The translations under genes were made by a program, and so were the position numbers. From NCBI GenBank assembly GCA_900457075.1, contig UGYN01000002.1, positions 5,270,001-5,334,000 of the forward strand: a stretch of DNA of 64,000 bases, in the 5' to 3' direction. Source of the stretch: Serratia quinivorans. GTDB lineage: Bacteria; Pseudomonadota; Gammaproteobacteria; Enterobacterales; Enterobacteriaceae. The notes under the pieces were generated by a model, which was not told the DNA's origin, did not search any database, and saw nothing but the letters and a program-made list of their open reading frames with translations. Below, piece by piece: positions 6,757-16,086 of this stretch. Positions within the stretch are counted from its first letter, which is position 1. Each line of letters opens with the position of its first letter.

Positions 6757-9206
6757 GGGGAATAACCGTGAGGAGTCTATTCTGCTTTCCCCCCACTCGC
6801 CCGCTACGTTGGCAGGCGATGGCGATAAAAGTGGCCCTGGCACCTCTGTTCCTGGTGTCGCCGGCCAACGCAGAGGGTTCCCCTTCTCGGCCGGAAGAAA
6901 CCCTGTTTGACCCGGTCATGCTGCAGTCCCGGGGTATCGACCGCACCGTGGCGGACAGTTTCCGCCACGGCCCGCGCTTTTTACCCGGCGAAAATGCGCT
7001 GATGCTGAACGTTAACGGACGCGGCCGGGGGCGCATCACCGCGCGCTTTAACGAGCAGGGGCAACTTTGTGCCGACGCCGCCTTCCAAAAACAGGCCGGT
7101 CTGGAGACGCCGCCGGGCTTTACCGGCCGGGAAGCCTGTTTTGACCTGCGCAGCGCCTGGCCACAAACCGAACTGCATCTGGACCCCGCTGAACGTCGGG
7201 CAGATCTGGTGGTGCCCGCACAGGCGGTTTCCGCCCCTGGTTCGGCCGAGGGCAATTGGCAGCACGGCGGCATCGCGGGCCTGTTCAACTACGATGCGCA
7301 ATACATGGACAGCGCCGGGAATAGCGGTGGGGTCAGTTTTGTCCAACTGGACAGTGAGGCCGGGTTCAACACCGGGGACTGGATCGTGCGTAGCCGCCAG
7401 ACCCTCTCGCGCTTTGATGGCGAAGATAGCCTGCAACATCAGGCTGCCTATGCCCAGCGCAGCTTTGCCGGTATTAAGAAGGTGTTTCAGACCGGGCAAA
7501 TTAGCCTGGGCAACTCGCTGTTCGGTACCGGGCAGGTGATTGGTGCCCAGCTGTTTCCGGAAACCGCCCTGACCGGCAATTCGGGCGGAGCCGGTCTGGT
7601 GGAAGGGATTGCCGACACGCAGTCGGTGGTGGAAGTCCGCCAGTCCGGCGTGCTGCTTTACAGCACCACCGTCCCCGCCGGGCCATTCCGCCTGCAAGGG
7701 TTCTCGCTGCTCAATACCCGTAGCGATCTGGCGGTCAGCCTGAGCGGCAGCAACGGCGAAAAACGCCAGTTTACCGTCCCGGCCAGCGCACTGCTGCTCA
7801 ACGGCAACAGCGTCGCACCCGGTCTGTCCGTCGGCGTGGGCAAGATGGATCAACAGGGCAGCAGCGAAGCGCCCTGGCTGGGCACCCTTGCCAGCGGCTG
7901 GGCACTGACGCCGCGCACCACGCTTAACACCGGCCTGCTGGTTTCGGTGCCGTACCGGGCGGTGGCAGCAGCAGTGGACAACCAGCTTCCCGGCGCGGGT
8001 CAACTCTCATTGCAGAGCACCGTGGCGCAGGATGAACGCCATAACAACACCGGCACGCTGGTTTCGGTCTCGCTCGGCTACCCGCTGACGGAACGGCTGG
8101 GGGTCAGCCTCAACAGCCGCCAACAGACCCGTCAATACCGGGAATTGAGCGATGCCTTGCAGCGGGACACTCAAGATAGTCAGGGTCGTTCCCGCAGCCA
8201 GTACGGTGCGGGTATCAGTTGGGGAATGCCGTCAGTCGGTAATTTCGCCCTCTCCTGGGCGCAGGGCACCACCTTTGGCGGCGACGACACCCGCTACTTG
8301 CGCGCCGGCTGGAGCGCTCAGATTGCTCAGGCCTATGTCGGACTAAGCCTGGAACGCAATACCGGTAGCGGCGACAACGGCAATGAGGATCGCGCCTACC
8401 TGACCGTCAGTATCCCGTTCGGCGCACGCAGCCTCAGCAGTTATATCAATACGGCCCGTCACAACAGCCGTGCCGGGGTGCGCTACAGCGACCGCAGCAG
8501 CCAGGACCGGGGTTGGAGCTTATCTACCGAGCATGATACCGGCAGCAGCCGAACCAGCGGTACCGGCACCCTGGACTGGGTCACGCCGGTCAGCCAGCTC
8601 AGCGGCAGCCTGACCCGTGACTCGAACGACTACACCAGTTGGAATGTCCGGGCATCCGGCGGCGTGGTGGCGCACGGCGGCGGGGTCACGCTCACGCCGT
8701 ACTCCGTCGGGGACACTTTTGCCATTGCCCGGGTCGGGCAGGAAGGCGGGATCCGGCTGGAAACACCGGCAGGCCCGACCTGGACCGATGCCCGGGGTTA
8801 CGCGGTATTGCCGTCGTTGAGTGGCTATCACCGCTCAACCGTTCAGGTCGACACGCGCAGCCTGCCGAAAAATGTGGATATCAGCAACGCCTGGCTGGAG
8901 ACGGAACTGGCGCGCGGCGCGGTGGGACGGATGGATTTTGACGTGGTGCGTACCCGCCGGGTCCTGGTCAACGTTCAGGATGCCCAGGGCGCGCCATTGC
9001 CCCACGGCGCGGCCGTTTTCAATACCGAGGGGCAATTTGTCACCGTGGTCGGTTCGGCCGGGGCGGTATTCCTGCCGGACGCGGCACCGGGAATGCAACT
9101 GGAGGTGCAGAATGCCGGACGCCCACTGTGTTCGCTGACGATCTCTCTGCCGGAACAGGCTGACAGCAGCGGTTTATATGAAACCAGCGCGGCAGTTTGC
9201 CGCTGA
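6753..9206 (+). CDS. Outer membrane fimbrial usher
   Basis: An 817-residue usher, the usual length. After a signal region (about 1-33, ending VSPANAEG) come the N-terminal chaperone-binding domain, the 24-strand barrel with the middle plug region (SVVEVRQSGVLLYSTTVPAG near 290-310) and C-terminal domains ending in a cysteine-containing segment (PLCSLTISLPEQ). It secretes and assembles the subunits across the outer membrane. The start codon is probably the GTG at 6753, overlapping the chaperone stop; an internal GTG at 6768 is an alternative. The gene is intact, so a working pilus is plausible when the switch is ON. Confidence 0.93.
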   Translation: MRGITVRSLFCFPPTRPLRWQAMAIKVALAPLFLVSPANAEGSPSRPEETLFDPVMLQSRGIDRTVADSFRHGPRFLPGENALMLNVNGRGRGRITARFNEQGQLCADAAFQKQAGLETPPGFTGREACFDLRSAWPQTELHLDPAERRADLVVPAQAVSAPGSAEGNWQHGGIAGLFNYDAQYMDSAGNSGGVSFVQLDSEAGFNTGDWIVRSRQTLSRFDGEDSLQHQAAYAQRSFAGIKKVFQTGQISLGNSLFGTGQVIGAQLFPETALTGNSGGAGLVEGIADTQSVVEVRQSGVLLYSTTVPAGPFRLQGFSLLNTRSDLAVSLSGSNGEKRQFTVPASALLLNGNSVAPGLSVGVGKMDQQGSSEAPWLGTLASGWALTPRTTLNTGLLVSVPYRAVAAAVDNQLPGAGQLSLQSTVAQDERHNNTGTLVSVSLGYPLTERLGVSLNSRQQTRQYRELSDALQRDTQDSQGRSRSQYGAGISWGMPSVGNFALSWAQGTTFGGDDTRYLRAGWSAQIAQAYVGLSLERNTGSGDNGNEDRAYLTVSIPFGARSLSSYINTARHNSRAGVRYSDRSSQDRGWSLSTEHDTGSSRTSGTGTLDWVTPVSQLSGSLTRDSNDYTSWNVRASGGVVAHGGGVTLTPYSVGDTFAIARVGQEGGIRLETPAGPTWTDARGYAVLPSLSGYHRSTVQVDTRSLPKNVDISNAWLETELARGAVGRMDFDVVRTRRVLVNVQDAQGAPLPHGAAVFNTEGQFVTVVGSAGAVFLPDAAPGMQLEVQNAGRPLCSLTISLPEQADSSGLYETSAAVCR

Positions 9207-9220
9207 ACAAGGAGTGTGAA

Positions 9221-9796
9221 ATGAAAAGATTCATGGCGCTGGCGGGGCTGCTGGCCAGCCTGACGGCGCAAAGTGCCGAGCTGGAACCTGCGCAACTCAT
9301 CCCGCATCCAACGGAAAGCCGCTGCAGCGTATCGGCCAGCACCGACCAGATTGATTATGGCCGGCAGACCCGCTGGCAACTGCGGACTACGCCGGGTACG
9401 GCGTTGTTATCACCCGGTGAACGCCCGGTAACCATCAGGGTAGCCTGCCCATACCGCCAGACGCTACGCCTGAAGTTGCAGGGGGAAACCGGCCCGAGTG
9501 GTCGGCTGCGCTACGGTGAACGCGGTTATCTCCAGGTCCGGCTGGATAGCGCGCAAATAGACGGCCATCCGGCAAATTTAACGCTGAGTCCTGCAGGAGA
9601 AGCGGAAACCACCGTGACGCTGCCCGCCATGATGCCAACCAATGCGGTGCTGACCGCCGGGGAGCCGGGGCGGGCTGAGATCGGCCGCAGCTTAAGTCTG
9701 CAAATATCGCTCACCCCTCTGCTGACCGAACAAGATAGCCGGGTCAGCGCTCAGACCGACAGCCGGGGTGCATTGTCGTTTGTACTGCTGGATTAA
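9221..9796 (+). CDS. Secreted minor fimbrial component (function unclear)
   Basis: A 191-residue protein with a signal peptide (MKRFMALAGLLASLTAQSA), starting at ATG 9221 after AAGGAG. It has two cysteines (SRCSVSAST and RVACPYRQ) spaced as in pilin domains and beta-rich sequence, but lacks the DUF1120 opening of the two subunits. It follows the usher by 14 bp. Position and secretion suggest a tip, initiator or terminator subunit. I do not recognise the family beyond this. Confidence 0.6.
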   Translation: MKRFMALAGLLASLTAQSAELEPAQLIPHPTESRCSVSASTDQIDYGRQTRWQLRTTPGTALLSPGERPVTIRVACPYRQTLRLKLQGETGPSGRLRYGERGYLQVRLDSAQIDGHPANLTLSPAGEAETTVTLPAMMPTNAVLTAGEPGRAEIGRSLSLQISLTPLLTEQDSRVSAQTDSRGALSFVLLD

Positions 9797-9860
9797 TCAC
9801 CCTCGCCCACCGGGCAAGGACAGTTCGCCGGAAAGGCGTTTAATCGGACAGGAGAGTCCC

Positions 9861-10343
9861 ATGATGACCGTATTGTTGCCCCCGCATCTGGCAGAGAAAT
9901 TAACGCCGAACGAGCGTATGGTGCTGCAGGCCCTGCTCAACGGGCAGGACCTGACTACCATTGCCCAACGGCGTAACCGCAATATCCGCACCGTCAGCAA
10001 CCACAAACAACGGGCGATGGAAAAACTGGGCCTGAACAACAACGCCATGCTGTATGCGCTGGCCGCCCTGCTGAGTCCGCCCTTGCCGCAGGCCTCCCCT
10101 CAGCAAATGCAGTCGCTCTCACCGCGGGAGCATCGGGTGCTGGCGGGCCTGCTGCAGGGTAAAACGGTGGGCGCGATTGCCCGCGAGCAGCATAAAAGCA
10201 TCAAAACCATCAGCCTGCAAAAGCAGCGGCTGATGGAAAAACTGAGGTTATGCAGTGCGGTAGACTTGTTCAGGTCAACGCCCGGACAGGCGCAGACGCT
10301 GTTGGCCAACTGGGGGAAGGTTTTTAAGACGTCGGCGGGTTAA
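9861..10343 (+). CDS. Small regulator with two tandem LuxR-type HTH domains
   Basis: A 160-residue protein that is almost entirely two LuxR/FixJ-type DNA-binding domains. The first covers about residues 12-65 (LTPNERMVLQALLNG, then TVSNHKQRAMEKLGL); the second covers about 88-140 (LSPREHRVLAGLLQGK, then TISLQKQRLMEKLRL). No receiver or ligand domain is present. ATG 9861 follows AGGAGAG; the reading frame is open further upstream, but this start has the ribosome site. It is the last gene of the fimbrial operon, 64 bp after the minor component. By analogy with operon-end regulators such as MrpJ it may link fimbrial expression with another behaviour such as motility. That is inference; the domain duplication is read directly. 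Confidence 0.85.
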   Translation: MMTVLLPPHLAEKLTPNERMVLQALLNGQDLTTIAQRRNRNIRTVSNHKQRAMEKLGLNNNAMLYALAALLSPPLPQASPQQMQSLSPREHRVLAGLLQGKTVGAIAREQHKSIKTISLQKQRLMEKLRLCSAVDLFRSTPGQAQTLLANWGKVFKTSAG

Positions 10344-10349
10344 CCCGAT

Positions 10350-10375
10350 ATTCCCTCTTCATTGGAAGAGGGAAT
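10350..10375. terminator. Bidirectional terminator between the fimbrial operon and adhP
   Basis: ATTCCCTCTTC and GAAGAGGGAAT form a perfect 11-bp stem with an ATTG loop between two convergent genes. It probably serves both, although the T-runs are short. Confidence 0.75.
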
Positions 10376-10397
10376 AAGTCACCTCAACAGAGCAGGA

Positions 10398-11411
10398 TTA
10401 AGAGGCGGAAAGATCGATAACCATACGGCCACGAATGGTGCCGGATTTCATCTCTTCAAAGATGGCGTTGATGTCACCCAGCGGCCTTTTGGTGACTTTC
10501 GGCGTCACTTTGCCTTCGGCGGCAAACTGGAAGGCTTCTTTCAGATCTTCCCGGGTCCCGACCAGCGACCCCACCACCTGGATCCCGTCCAGTACCAAAC
10601 GCGGAATGCTCAGGTCCATACTCTCTGGCGGCAGGCCCACGGCCACGACCTTGCCCCCGGCACGCACGGCATTCACCGCAGAGTTAAAGGCCGAACGCGC
10701 CACGGCGGTGACCACGGCGGCATGTGCGCCACCGACTTTTTGCTGAATAATTTCTTCGGCGTTTTCAGTTTTAGAGTTGATAACCAGATCCGCCCCAATT
10801 TCTTTGGCGAAATCCAATTGGCCCTGATTAACGTCAATGGCGATCACTTTGGCATTAAACACGTTCTTGGCGTACTGCAACGCCAGATTGCCCAATCCGC
10901 CCAGGCCATAAATCGCGATCCATTGCCCCGGCTTGATGTCGGAAATTTTAACCGCCTTATAGGTGGTGACCCCGGCGCAGGTGATGCTGCTGGCGGCAAA
11001 CGAGTCCAGGCCGTCAGGCACCTTGACCGCATAGTCCGCCACAACGATGCACTCTTCCGCCATGCCGCCGTCCACGCTGAAACCGGCATTTTTAACCGAA
11101 CGGCACAGGGTTTCGTTACCGTTGACGCAATATTCGCAATGGCCACAGCCCTGATAGAACCAGGCGACGCTGGCACGGTCCCCGACTTTTAACGAGGTTA
11201 CGCCCTCGCCGACGGCAGTGACCACCCCGACCCCTTCATGGCCCAGGGTGATGCCGGGGACTTCGCCAAAATCGCCGTTCTTGACGTGAAGATCGGTGTG
11301 ACAGACCCCACAACACTCCATCTTGAGTGCCGCTTCGCCATATTTCAGTGGGCGAAGCTGCTTTTCCTGAATATCTACACTGTGGTTTTTAGTGACTACG
11401 GCAGCTTTCAT
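10398..11411 (-). CDS. adhP: Zinc-dependent alcohol dehydrogenase AdhP
   Basis: A 337-residue medium-chain alcohol dehydrogenase very close to E. coli AdhP (336 aa). It has the catalytic zinc ligands ([10 protein letters not shown] and GHEGVG), the four-cysteine structural zinc loop (GCGHCEYC followed by ETLC) and the Rossmann motif GLGGLGNLA. It interconverts ethanol and other short alcohols with aldehydes using NAD. ATG 11411 follows AGGAGAGA. It stands alone, convergent with the fimbrial operon. Confidence 0.95.
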   Translation of the reverse strand: MKAAVVTKNHSVDIQEKQLRPLKYGEAALKMECCGVCHTDLHVKNGDFGEVPGITLGHEGVGVVTAVGEGVTSLKVGDRASVAWFYQGCGHCEYCVNGNETLCRSVKNAGFSVDGGMAEECIVVADYAVKVPDGLDSFAASSITCAGVTTYKAVKISDIKPGQWIAIYGLGGLGNLALQYAKNVFNAKVIAIDVNQGQLDFAKEIGADLVINSKTENAEEIIQQKVGGAHAAVVTAVARSAFNSAVNAVRAGGKVVAVGLPPESMDLSIPRLVLDGIQVVGSLVGTREDLKEAFQFAAEGKVTPKVTKRPLGDINAIFEEMKSGTIRGRMVIDLSAS

Positions 11412-11564
11412 AGGATGTCTCTCCTCAGGTGAGTTGAAGTACAGCTGTTAATGTAGTTACTGTCCCCCCTGAGGGCAAGAAGTCTGGCGTTTACTTTAAA
11501 AACAGAAAGTTAATAATTATTTCTTGCGAAATAGTTAAACAAAATTCTTCAGCCGAAATAATGA

Positions 11565-11804
11565 TTAACGCTTGGTTTTAGTGATTTTTGTTGCCTTGGC
11601 GGGGTTACCGGCAACAAATTCCAGGGTGGGCGAGTAGTAAAACGGCAACCAGGCGTGGTAACTGCTCTCCCACTCCCACTTGACCGGGCAAGGCCACAGA
11701 ATATCTTCATGCAGAATATAGTAGACCCATCGTCCGTGCGGGCGGCGTGGTTTGGCTGTGCGCATAGACCCTGACTTCTTTGGCACGGGTAGCCGTTGTT
11801 CCAT
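11565..11804 (-). CDS. Hypothetical 79-residue aromatic-rich protein
   Basis: I do not recognise this protein. It is rich in Trp and Tyr (RWVYYILHEDILWPCP, HAWLPFYYSPTLEF) and basic at both ends. A second open frame on the same strand (11549-11917) begins upstream with CPYGKDGLPTAVHVKF and overlaps it in another register, so the two could be halves of one frameshifted gene. The ribosome site before ATG 11804 is weak. It may be a decayed gene at the edge of the AT-rich island. Coding status is uncertain. Confidence 0.35.
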   Translation of the reverse strand: MEQRLPVPKKSGSMRTAKPRRPHGRWVYYILHEDILWPCPVKWEWESSYHAWLPFYYSPTLEFVAGNPAKATKITKTKR

Positions 11805-11917
11805 ATGAAATTCTCTTTGTCATCAGGGGCTACGGAGTGGCAAAGGTCAAATTTAACATGGACGGCGGTCGGCAAGCCATCTTTCCCGTAGGGACATTCG
11901 TCAGGTACGACACACAA

Positions 11918-12112
11918 CTGTCATTAATTATTCATACCTGATAAATACACGCCAGCCAGGGTGGACAGAACACGCCAGTTTTGAAGTAAAAGAAGGTGAT
12001 TTTATAGTGCTGCTATGGGGTAATTCAGACCGCTGGGGTATCGCGATCCTTCGTTTATCACCCCGCTTCCCTTAACGCCTCCTGCCGCAGGATCGATTGT
12101 ATATAAGCATTT
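11918..12112. other. Intergenic stretch without a recognisable gene
   Basis: These 195 bp separate the hypothetical gene from the 3' end of the exporter gene. I see no convincing reading frame, repeat or terminator. Confidence 0.4.
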
Positions 12113-13833
12113 CTATTTTTTTAACGAGGTAAAGTCACCTCGGTCAATGATACGGCCGTTGTCCATGACGATGATTTCATCCGAGAAGTTAAAGGTGGAG
12201 CTTCGATGACTTATGTTAAGTACCACTGCATCTGGATAATGCAACCTAATGTTTTTTATCACCCCCCTCTCATTGATGACATCAAGAGCTGATGTCACTT
12301 CATCAAGAATAATGACGCAGGGGTTGCGAAGAAATAAGCGCGCCAGAGACAACCGTTGACGCTGGCCGCCAGAAAGCGTCATACCATTATCTCCGATTTT
12401 CATATCCAGTAAATCTTGAGTATTGTCGACGGCCAGATCATCAAGCCTGGCTAATTTAATAGCCATGACCAATTGCTCATCCGTAGCTTGCGGGCAGGCA
12501 ATTTTCAAGTTAAACCTTAGCGTATCCATAAAAACATAATCGTTCTGCGACAGGTGAAAAATTGCGTCAGCCCGCTGACTGGATGACAATTCGCTAATGT
12601 TTTTTTCGTTTAATAGAATGTCACCGCTTTCGGGTTTTAGCTCACCAGCCAATAGTTTAGCCAGCGTACTCTTTCCTGAACCGCTGCTGCCTGTCAATGT
12701 GATGAAATGCCCTTTGGGGATTTTAAGGTTAAAGTCATTAATCACGGGGATAGCTGTTTTTTTCATAAGAAAAATGCAGACCTCTAATTTTTACGAACTC
12801 AACCGGAGTAATCAGGTCGGAATCACTCTCCTGTACTGCGGTCATGTCAGACAAGTTGTCAATGAATATATAGAGTGATGCCGTGGACTTTTGTAATGCC
12901 GTATACATTGAGCCAATACTTTCCAGAGGGGATGATAGCATTAGTATATAAGAAGAAATCATCACAAAGTGTCCAATACTTATATCTCCACGGCTAACCT
13001 GATACAATGAATAGAGAAATGACACACCAAAGAATATAATATTGCACACTGATTCAACCATTAGAAACCGCATGTCGGCCTTTAGTAAACTCTCATGTTT
13101 TCGTTCAATCTTATTAAGGAGATTCTCATATCGGGCAAACAGATAGTCATAGGAATTACATACCTTTGCGGCCCTCATATTCTTAACGCTATCTGTGATT
13201 AAACTGTATTTTTTTACCGACGTATTGTAAAAGTCATTATATAAGCCAACTATCCCAGGGTTAAATATACTTTTAATAAAAAAATACAAGATGAAATATA
13301 GGGTAAAAAAACACAGCAACAATATAATCACCAGATAGAACTATGAAGGTGACGCTAAAAATCAACTGTAATAATGGTGGAATAAAATTGTGCGATACGT
13401 TTCTTAATAAAATGGTGAGTTCATCGATGGCCTGATTCAGTCGTTGAGTGATATCACCAGTATTCTCATTGTTTTTTATGGCTTCTTCACTATAGAAAAG
13501 ACTTTTGAAATAATGATTGGTCATACTGATGACAAGGTTGTTTCTCAAAGAGGTGACCAATATGAAATTCAACGCCGAAGATAGTTTTCTGAGACTCATT
13601 ATAACAATATAACTAACTGCAAGCAGGTAAACAACTGCCTGAAAGTCAGTAAGTTTAGCTTCAATTACGCCAATCATTCGCGCCATGATAACCGGCTGCA
13701 GAGAAATCAAAACGGTAGATAAAAACGAAATGGTAATAATGACAAAGAACTTGGCCTTAGCTGACGAGCCTGAAGTGTTTTTAAAGTACCTTAGTATAAA
13801 CCAAAAATTTCTCATCCAAGTTCCTTGTGTCAC
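12113..13833 (-). pseudogene. ABC peptide exporter (TMD+NBD fusion), broken by two frameshifts
   Basis: Three consecutive minus-strand frames make one type I exporter of about 570 residues. 13833-13273 holds the first membrane half (MRNFWFILRYFKNTSG start, several hydrophobic segments). 13331-12738 holds the rest of the membrane domain and the beginning of the ATPase (GLHFSYEK). 12766-12113 is the nucleotide-binding domain with Walker A GSSGSGKST, signature LSGGQRQR, Walker B CVIILDE and an H-loop ISHR. No C39 protease domain precedes it, as in the lasso-peptide exporter McjD. Both breaks lie at runs of seven A in the coding strand (+ strand 13305-13311 and 12757-12763); removing one base from each restores the frame. 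They are true mutations, slippage sites or sequencing errors. Confidence 0.85.
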
Positions 13834-13841
13834 TTATTATG

Positions 13842-13871
13842 AAAACATAACGGGGGCCCCCGTTATGTTTT
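13842..13871 (-). terminator. 30-bp perfect palindrome between the peptide and exporter genes
   Basis: AAAACATAACGGGGG is followed directly by its exact reverse complement, with T-rich sequence on either side. It can act as a terminator in both directions. It lies between the stop of the 35-residue peptide and the start of the exporter gene, so it may limit read-through and give more peptide mRNA than exporter mRNA. Confidence 0.75.
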
Positions 13872-13877
13872 TAAACA

Positions 13878-13985
13878 TTAAATTTTGATAAATCGTTTAT
13901 AACCTAACGTCGGATCTATTTTGTCTACCTGAGTATCAGTCATGGTTGTTGTTTTAATCAGTAAAAGATCTTTTTCAGTTAACAT
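13878..13985 (-). CDS. 35-residue peptide, candidate modified-peptide precursor
   Basis: A short reading frame starting at ATG 13985 with a very good ribosome site (AAAGGAG, 5 bases before). It begins MLTEKDLLLIKTTT, continues with MTDTQVDKID and ends PTLGYKRFIKI. The N-terminal half is acidic/hydrophobic like a leader; the C-terminal end is basic with one Tyr. There is no signal peptide and no double-Gly site. It lies between a Fic gene and a McjD-like exporter on the same strand, with a strong palindrome after it: the layout of a peptide-product locus. Precursor status is inferred from ribosome site, size and neighbours. Confidence 0.5.
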   Translation of the reverse strand: MLTEKDLLLIKTTTMTDTQVDKIDPTLGYKRFIKI

Positions 13986-14052
13986 ACAAGCTCCTTTAAG
14001 CAATTAAATGAATCTGTTTAGTATGTAATTTTACAATTACACACTAGAGAGA

Positions 14053-14831
14053 TCAGTTTATATGCTTCAAGTGAACAATCTCGATGCACTTGCAATAGAA
14101 TACAATAATTGGTTCCCATTCTGAAAATAAAAACGCTTCTCGCAAACTTAAAACATATCCACTTCTTGCAACATGGCACAGTTCTGTCATTGGAATATAA
14201 TTACTTTTTCCCCTCCCTAAAATCAGGTTAAATAACACTCTAGCTACACGACCATTCCCGTCATAAAGTGGATGAATATGCATCAAGAAAGCTGACGCAA
14301 CAATTGCGCACAATAAAGGATTTTTTTATGATTGTTTAAAATTAATAGTCTTAACTTACCAAGTTGATCAGGTAGGTGCTGGAAATCCAGAAACTCCGTA
14401 TATCCGCCATCTGCTTCAGGAACAGTTCTTACATTAACATCACGAATTTTATTCTTGGCATTAAATTCCTTTCCCGCCGAGAAAATAAAATAAAAGAAAT
14501 TATTATCACTATTTAAAATACTAGACAAACTGAGTTCTAAAGCACAAAATACCATAAAATCTTTATCACTACTTTTGTTCTCGTTAGCAAACATAACATT
14601 ATCAACATACGGACTGAGTCGGTGTTGCAAGATGGAAATGCTTTTATTTTCAACAGACATTATAATATTACTAATAAAATAATCATAATTGCATTCTGAA
14701 GATATACAATCTTGTAAAATAGATAAGCTACGATTTAAAATAGCCCATATATCTCCTGCTATTTCTTCATGCTTGGGAAATTCCAATGGCATTAGTTTGA
14801 CCACATTCCCTTGTAATAAATAGTTTTCCAT
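14053..14831 (-). pseudogene. Fic-domain protein, frameshifted
   Basis: Two frames join into one Fic protein of about 258 residues. 14831-14283 encodes the N-terminal part (MENYLLQGNVVKLMPLEF) up to the Fic core start (TVPEADGGYTEF). 14313-14053 encodes the active loop HPLYDGNGRVAR, a match to the HPFx(D/E)GNGRxxR motif, and the C-terminus. Fic enzymes usually transfer AMP or another phosphate-containing group to a hydroxyl side chain. The break falls on a run of seven A in the coding strand (+ strand T run about 14323-14329); one added base restores the frame. I found no clear inhibitory (S/T)xxxE(G/N) motif. It is the first gene of a probable operon with the peptide and exporter. Confidence 0.8.
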
Positions 14832-14979
14832 AAATGTCTGCCCTTAGCGTCGCACTCCATATCTATTTAACTTTTTTAATCTATTCGCATGACACTTAAG
14901 TTTCATATACATTAATTATTTTTAACAATAATTTCGTATTTTGTCCTGACCACTACGGTTGCGACAAAGAAAACCCACA

Positions 14980-16086
14980 TCAAGACGCCAGCCCGCCGCC
15001 GCCTGCGTAGGGGGTCTTACCGGCAATCTTCATCACCTCGGCCCCCAGCGTGACAAAAGGCGTCTGGCGGCTGGCATAAATCAGTCCACCCGCTTTAGCG
15101 CGCACCGCTGTTATCGTATCGGTGATCGGGTCGATAATTTCAGCTACCGCCTCATCCGCTTCTACCCACTCCCCCGGCTGGCGGAGTAACAACAGAATAC
15201 CGCTGGCGGGCGCGGTAACAATCTCCCCAGCGGCAAATGGCAACATGGCGACCTCAAGCTGCGGTATCACCGAGGAAGCACCGGCAACGGCACCGCGGTG
15301 TTGCAAGTATCGATAGAGGCGCTCGGCATCGCCGCTGGCCAGCTCGTGGCTAATATCCCGCTGACCGCGTAACTCCAGCGTAACCGCCATGCAACTCGGT
15401 GGCATCCCATCCAGGGCGGGATGCTCTGCGGCCAGCCGGTGCCAAGGCAGGCCGCAGGCTTCATCAAAGGAACCGCCGCCGCTGTCTTGCGAAAGCAGCA
15501 CCGCCCCCATGCCCATAAAACGAGCCAATGTTTCTGCCTGTTCGCCCCAGGCCGGGTCGGCGTACATGTGCAGGATCGCCCGGTCGTCGCAGTGCAGATC
15601 CAGCACCACATCCGCATCACAGGCCAATAGCAACAGTTGCCTGCGCAGCGCCGTGACTTCGCTGGTGTCTGGCACCGCCTGTAAAACATTGCGCATTGCG
15701 ATGCGCACCTGCTGATGCAGGGGTTCTGTGGTACTGAAATCCTGCTGCCGTAACAAACGGGCTAAATCAGGGAAATCACGGTTAAAATTGCGGCCACTGA
15801 CCAGATCAAAGCGCCCTACACCCGCATTGAGCAGCACCTGCGCCAGCCCCGGCGGGTTGGCTACCGGGACAAGAATTATTTCACTTTGCAGTTCACCCCG
15901 CCGTTCCGCCTGGCTGAGCAATCTTTTAAGATAGTGCAGCACCAGCATGCCGGGCAGTTCATCGGCATGCAGACCGGCCTGCAGGTAAATTTTTTCGCCT
16001 TTACCCGGCTGGCCGAAATGAAAACTGGTGAATTGGCGCTGCCCACCCAGAGCATGTTCAGGTAACTTATGATGATTAGTTTTCAT
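14980..16086 (-). CDS. M14-like succinylglutamate desuccinylase/aspartoacylase family protein
   Basis: A 368-residue predicted zinc hydrolase. The metal-site pattern is visible: GLHADELPG (His and Glu ligands), the arginine region GRNFNRDFPD and a third ligand in VVLDLHCDD, with a late Glu in TLELRGQR. The C-terminal third (PFAAGEIVTAPASGI) looks like the barrel domain found in this family. Members remove acyl groups from N-acyl amino acids. It starts at the same base as the divergent Lrp-type regulator and is near amino-acid transport genes, so an N-acylated amino acid is a plausible substrate (inference). Confidence 0.85.
   Translation of the reverse strand: MKTNHHKLPEHALGGQRQFTSFHFGQPGKGEKIYLQAGLHADELPGMLVLHYLKRLLSQAERRGELQSEIILVPVANPPGLAQVLLNAGVGRFDLVSGRNFNRDFPDLARLLRQQDFSTTEPLHQQVRIAMRNVLQAVPDTSEVTALRRQLLLLACDADVVLDLHCDDRAILHMYADPAWGEQAETLARFMGMGAVLLSQDSGGGSFDEACGLPWHRLAAEHPALDGMPPSCMAVTLELRGQRDISHELASGDAERLYRYLQHRGAVAGASSVIPQLEVAMLPFAAGEIVTAPASGILLLLRQPGEWVEADEAVAEIIDPITDTITAVRAKAGGLIYASRQTPFVTLGAEVMKIAGKTPYAGGGGLAS

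Noticed and set aside
12757..12763. Programmed -1 ribosomal frameshift at A-AAA-AAC joining the exporter halves
   Set aside because: The slippery heptamer is in phase, but the downstream frame needs a +1 shift (or loss of one base), not -1.
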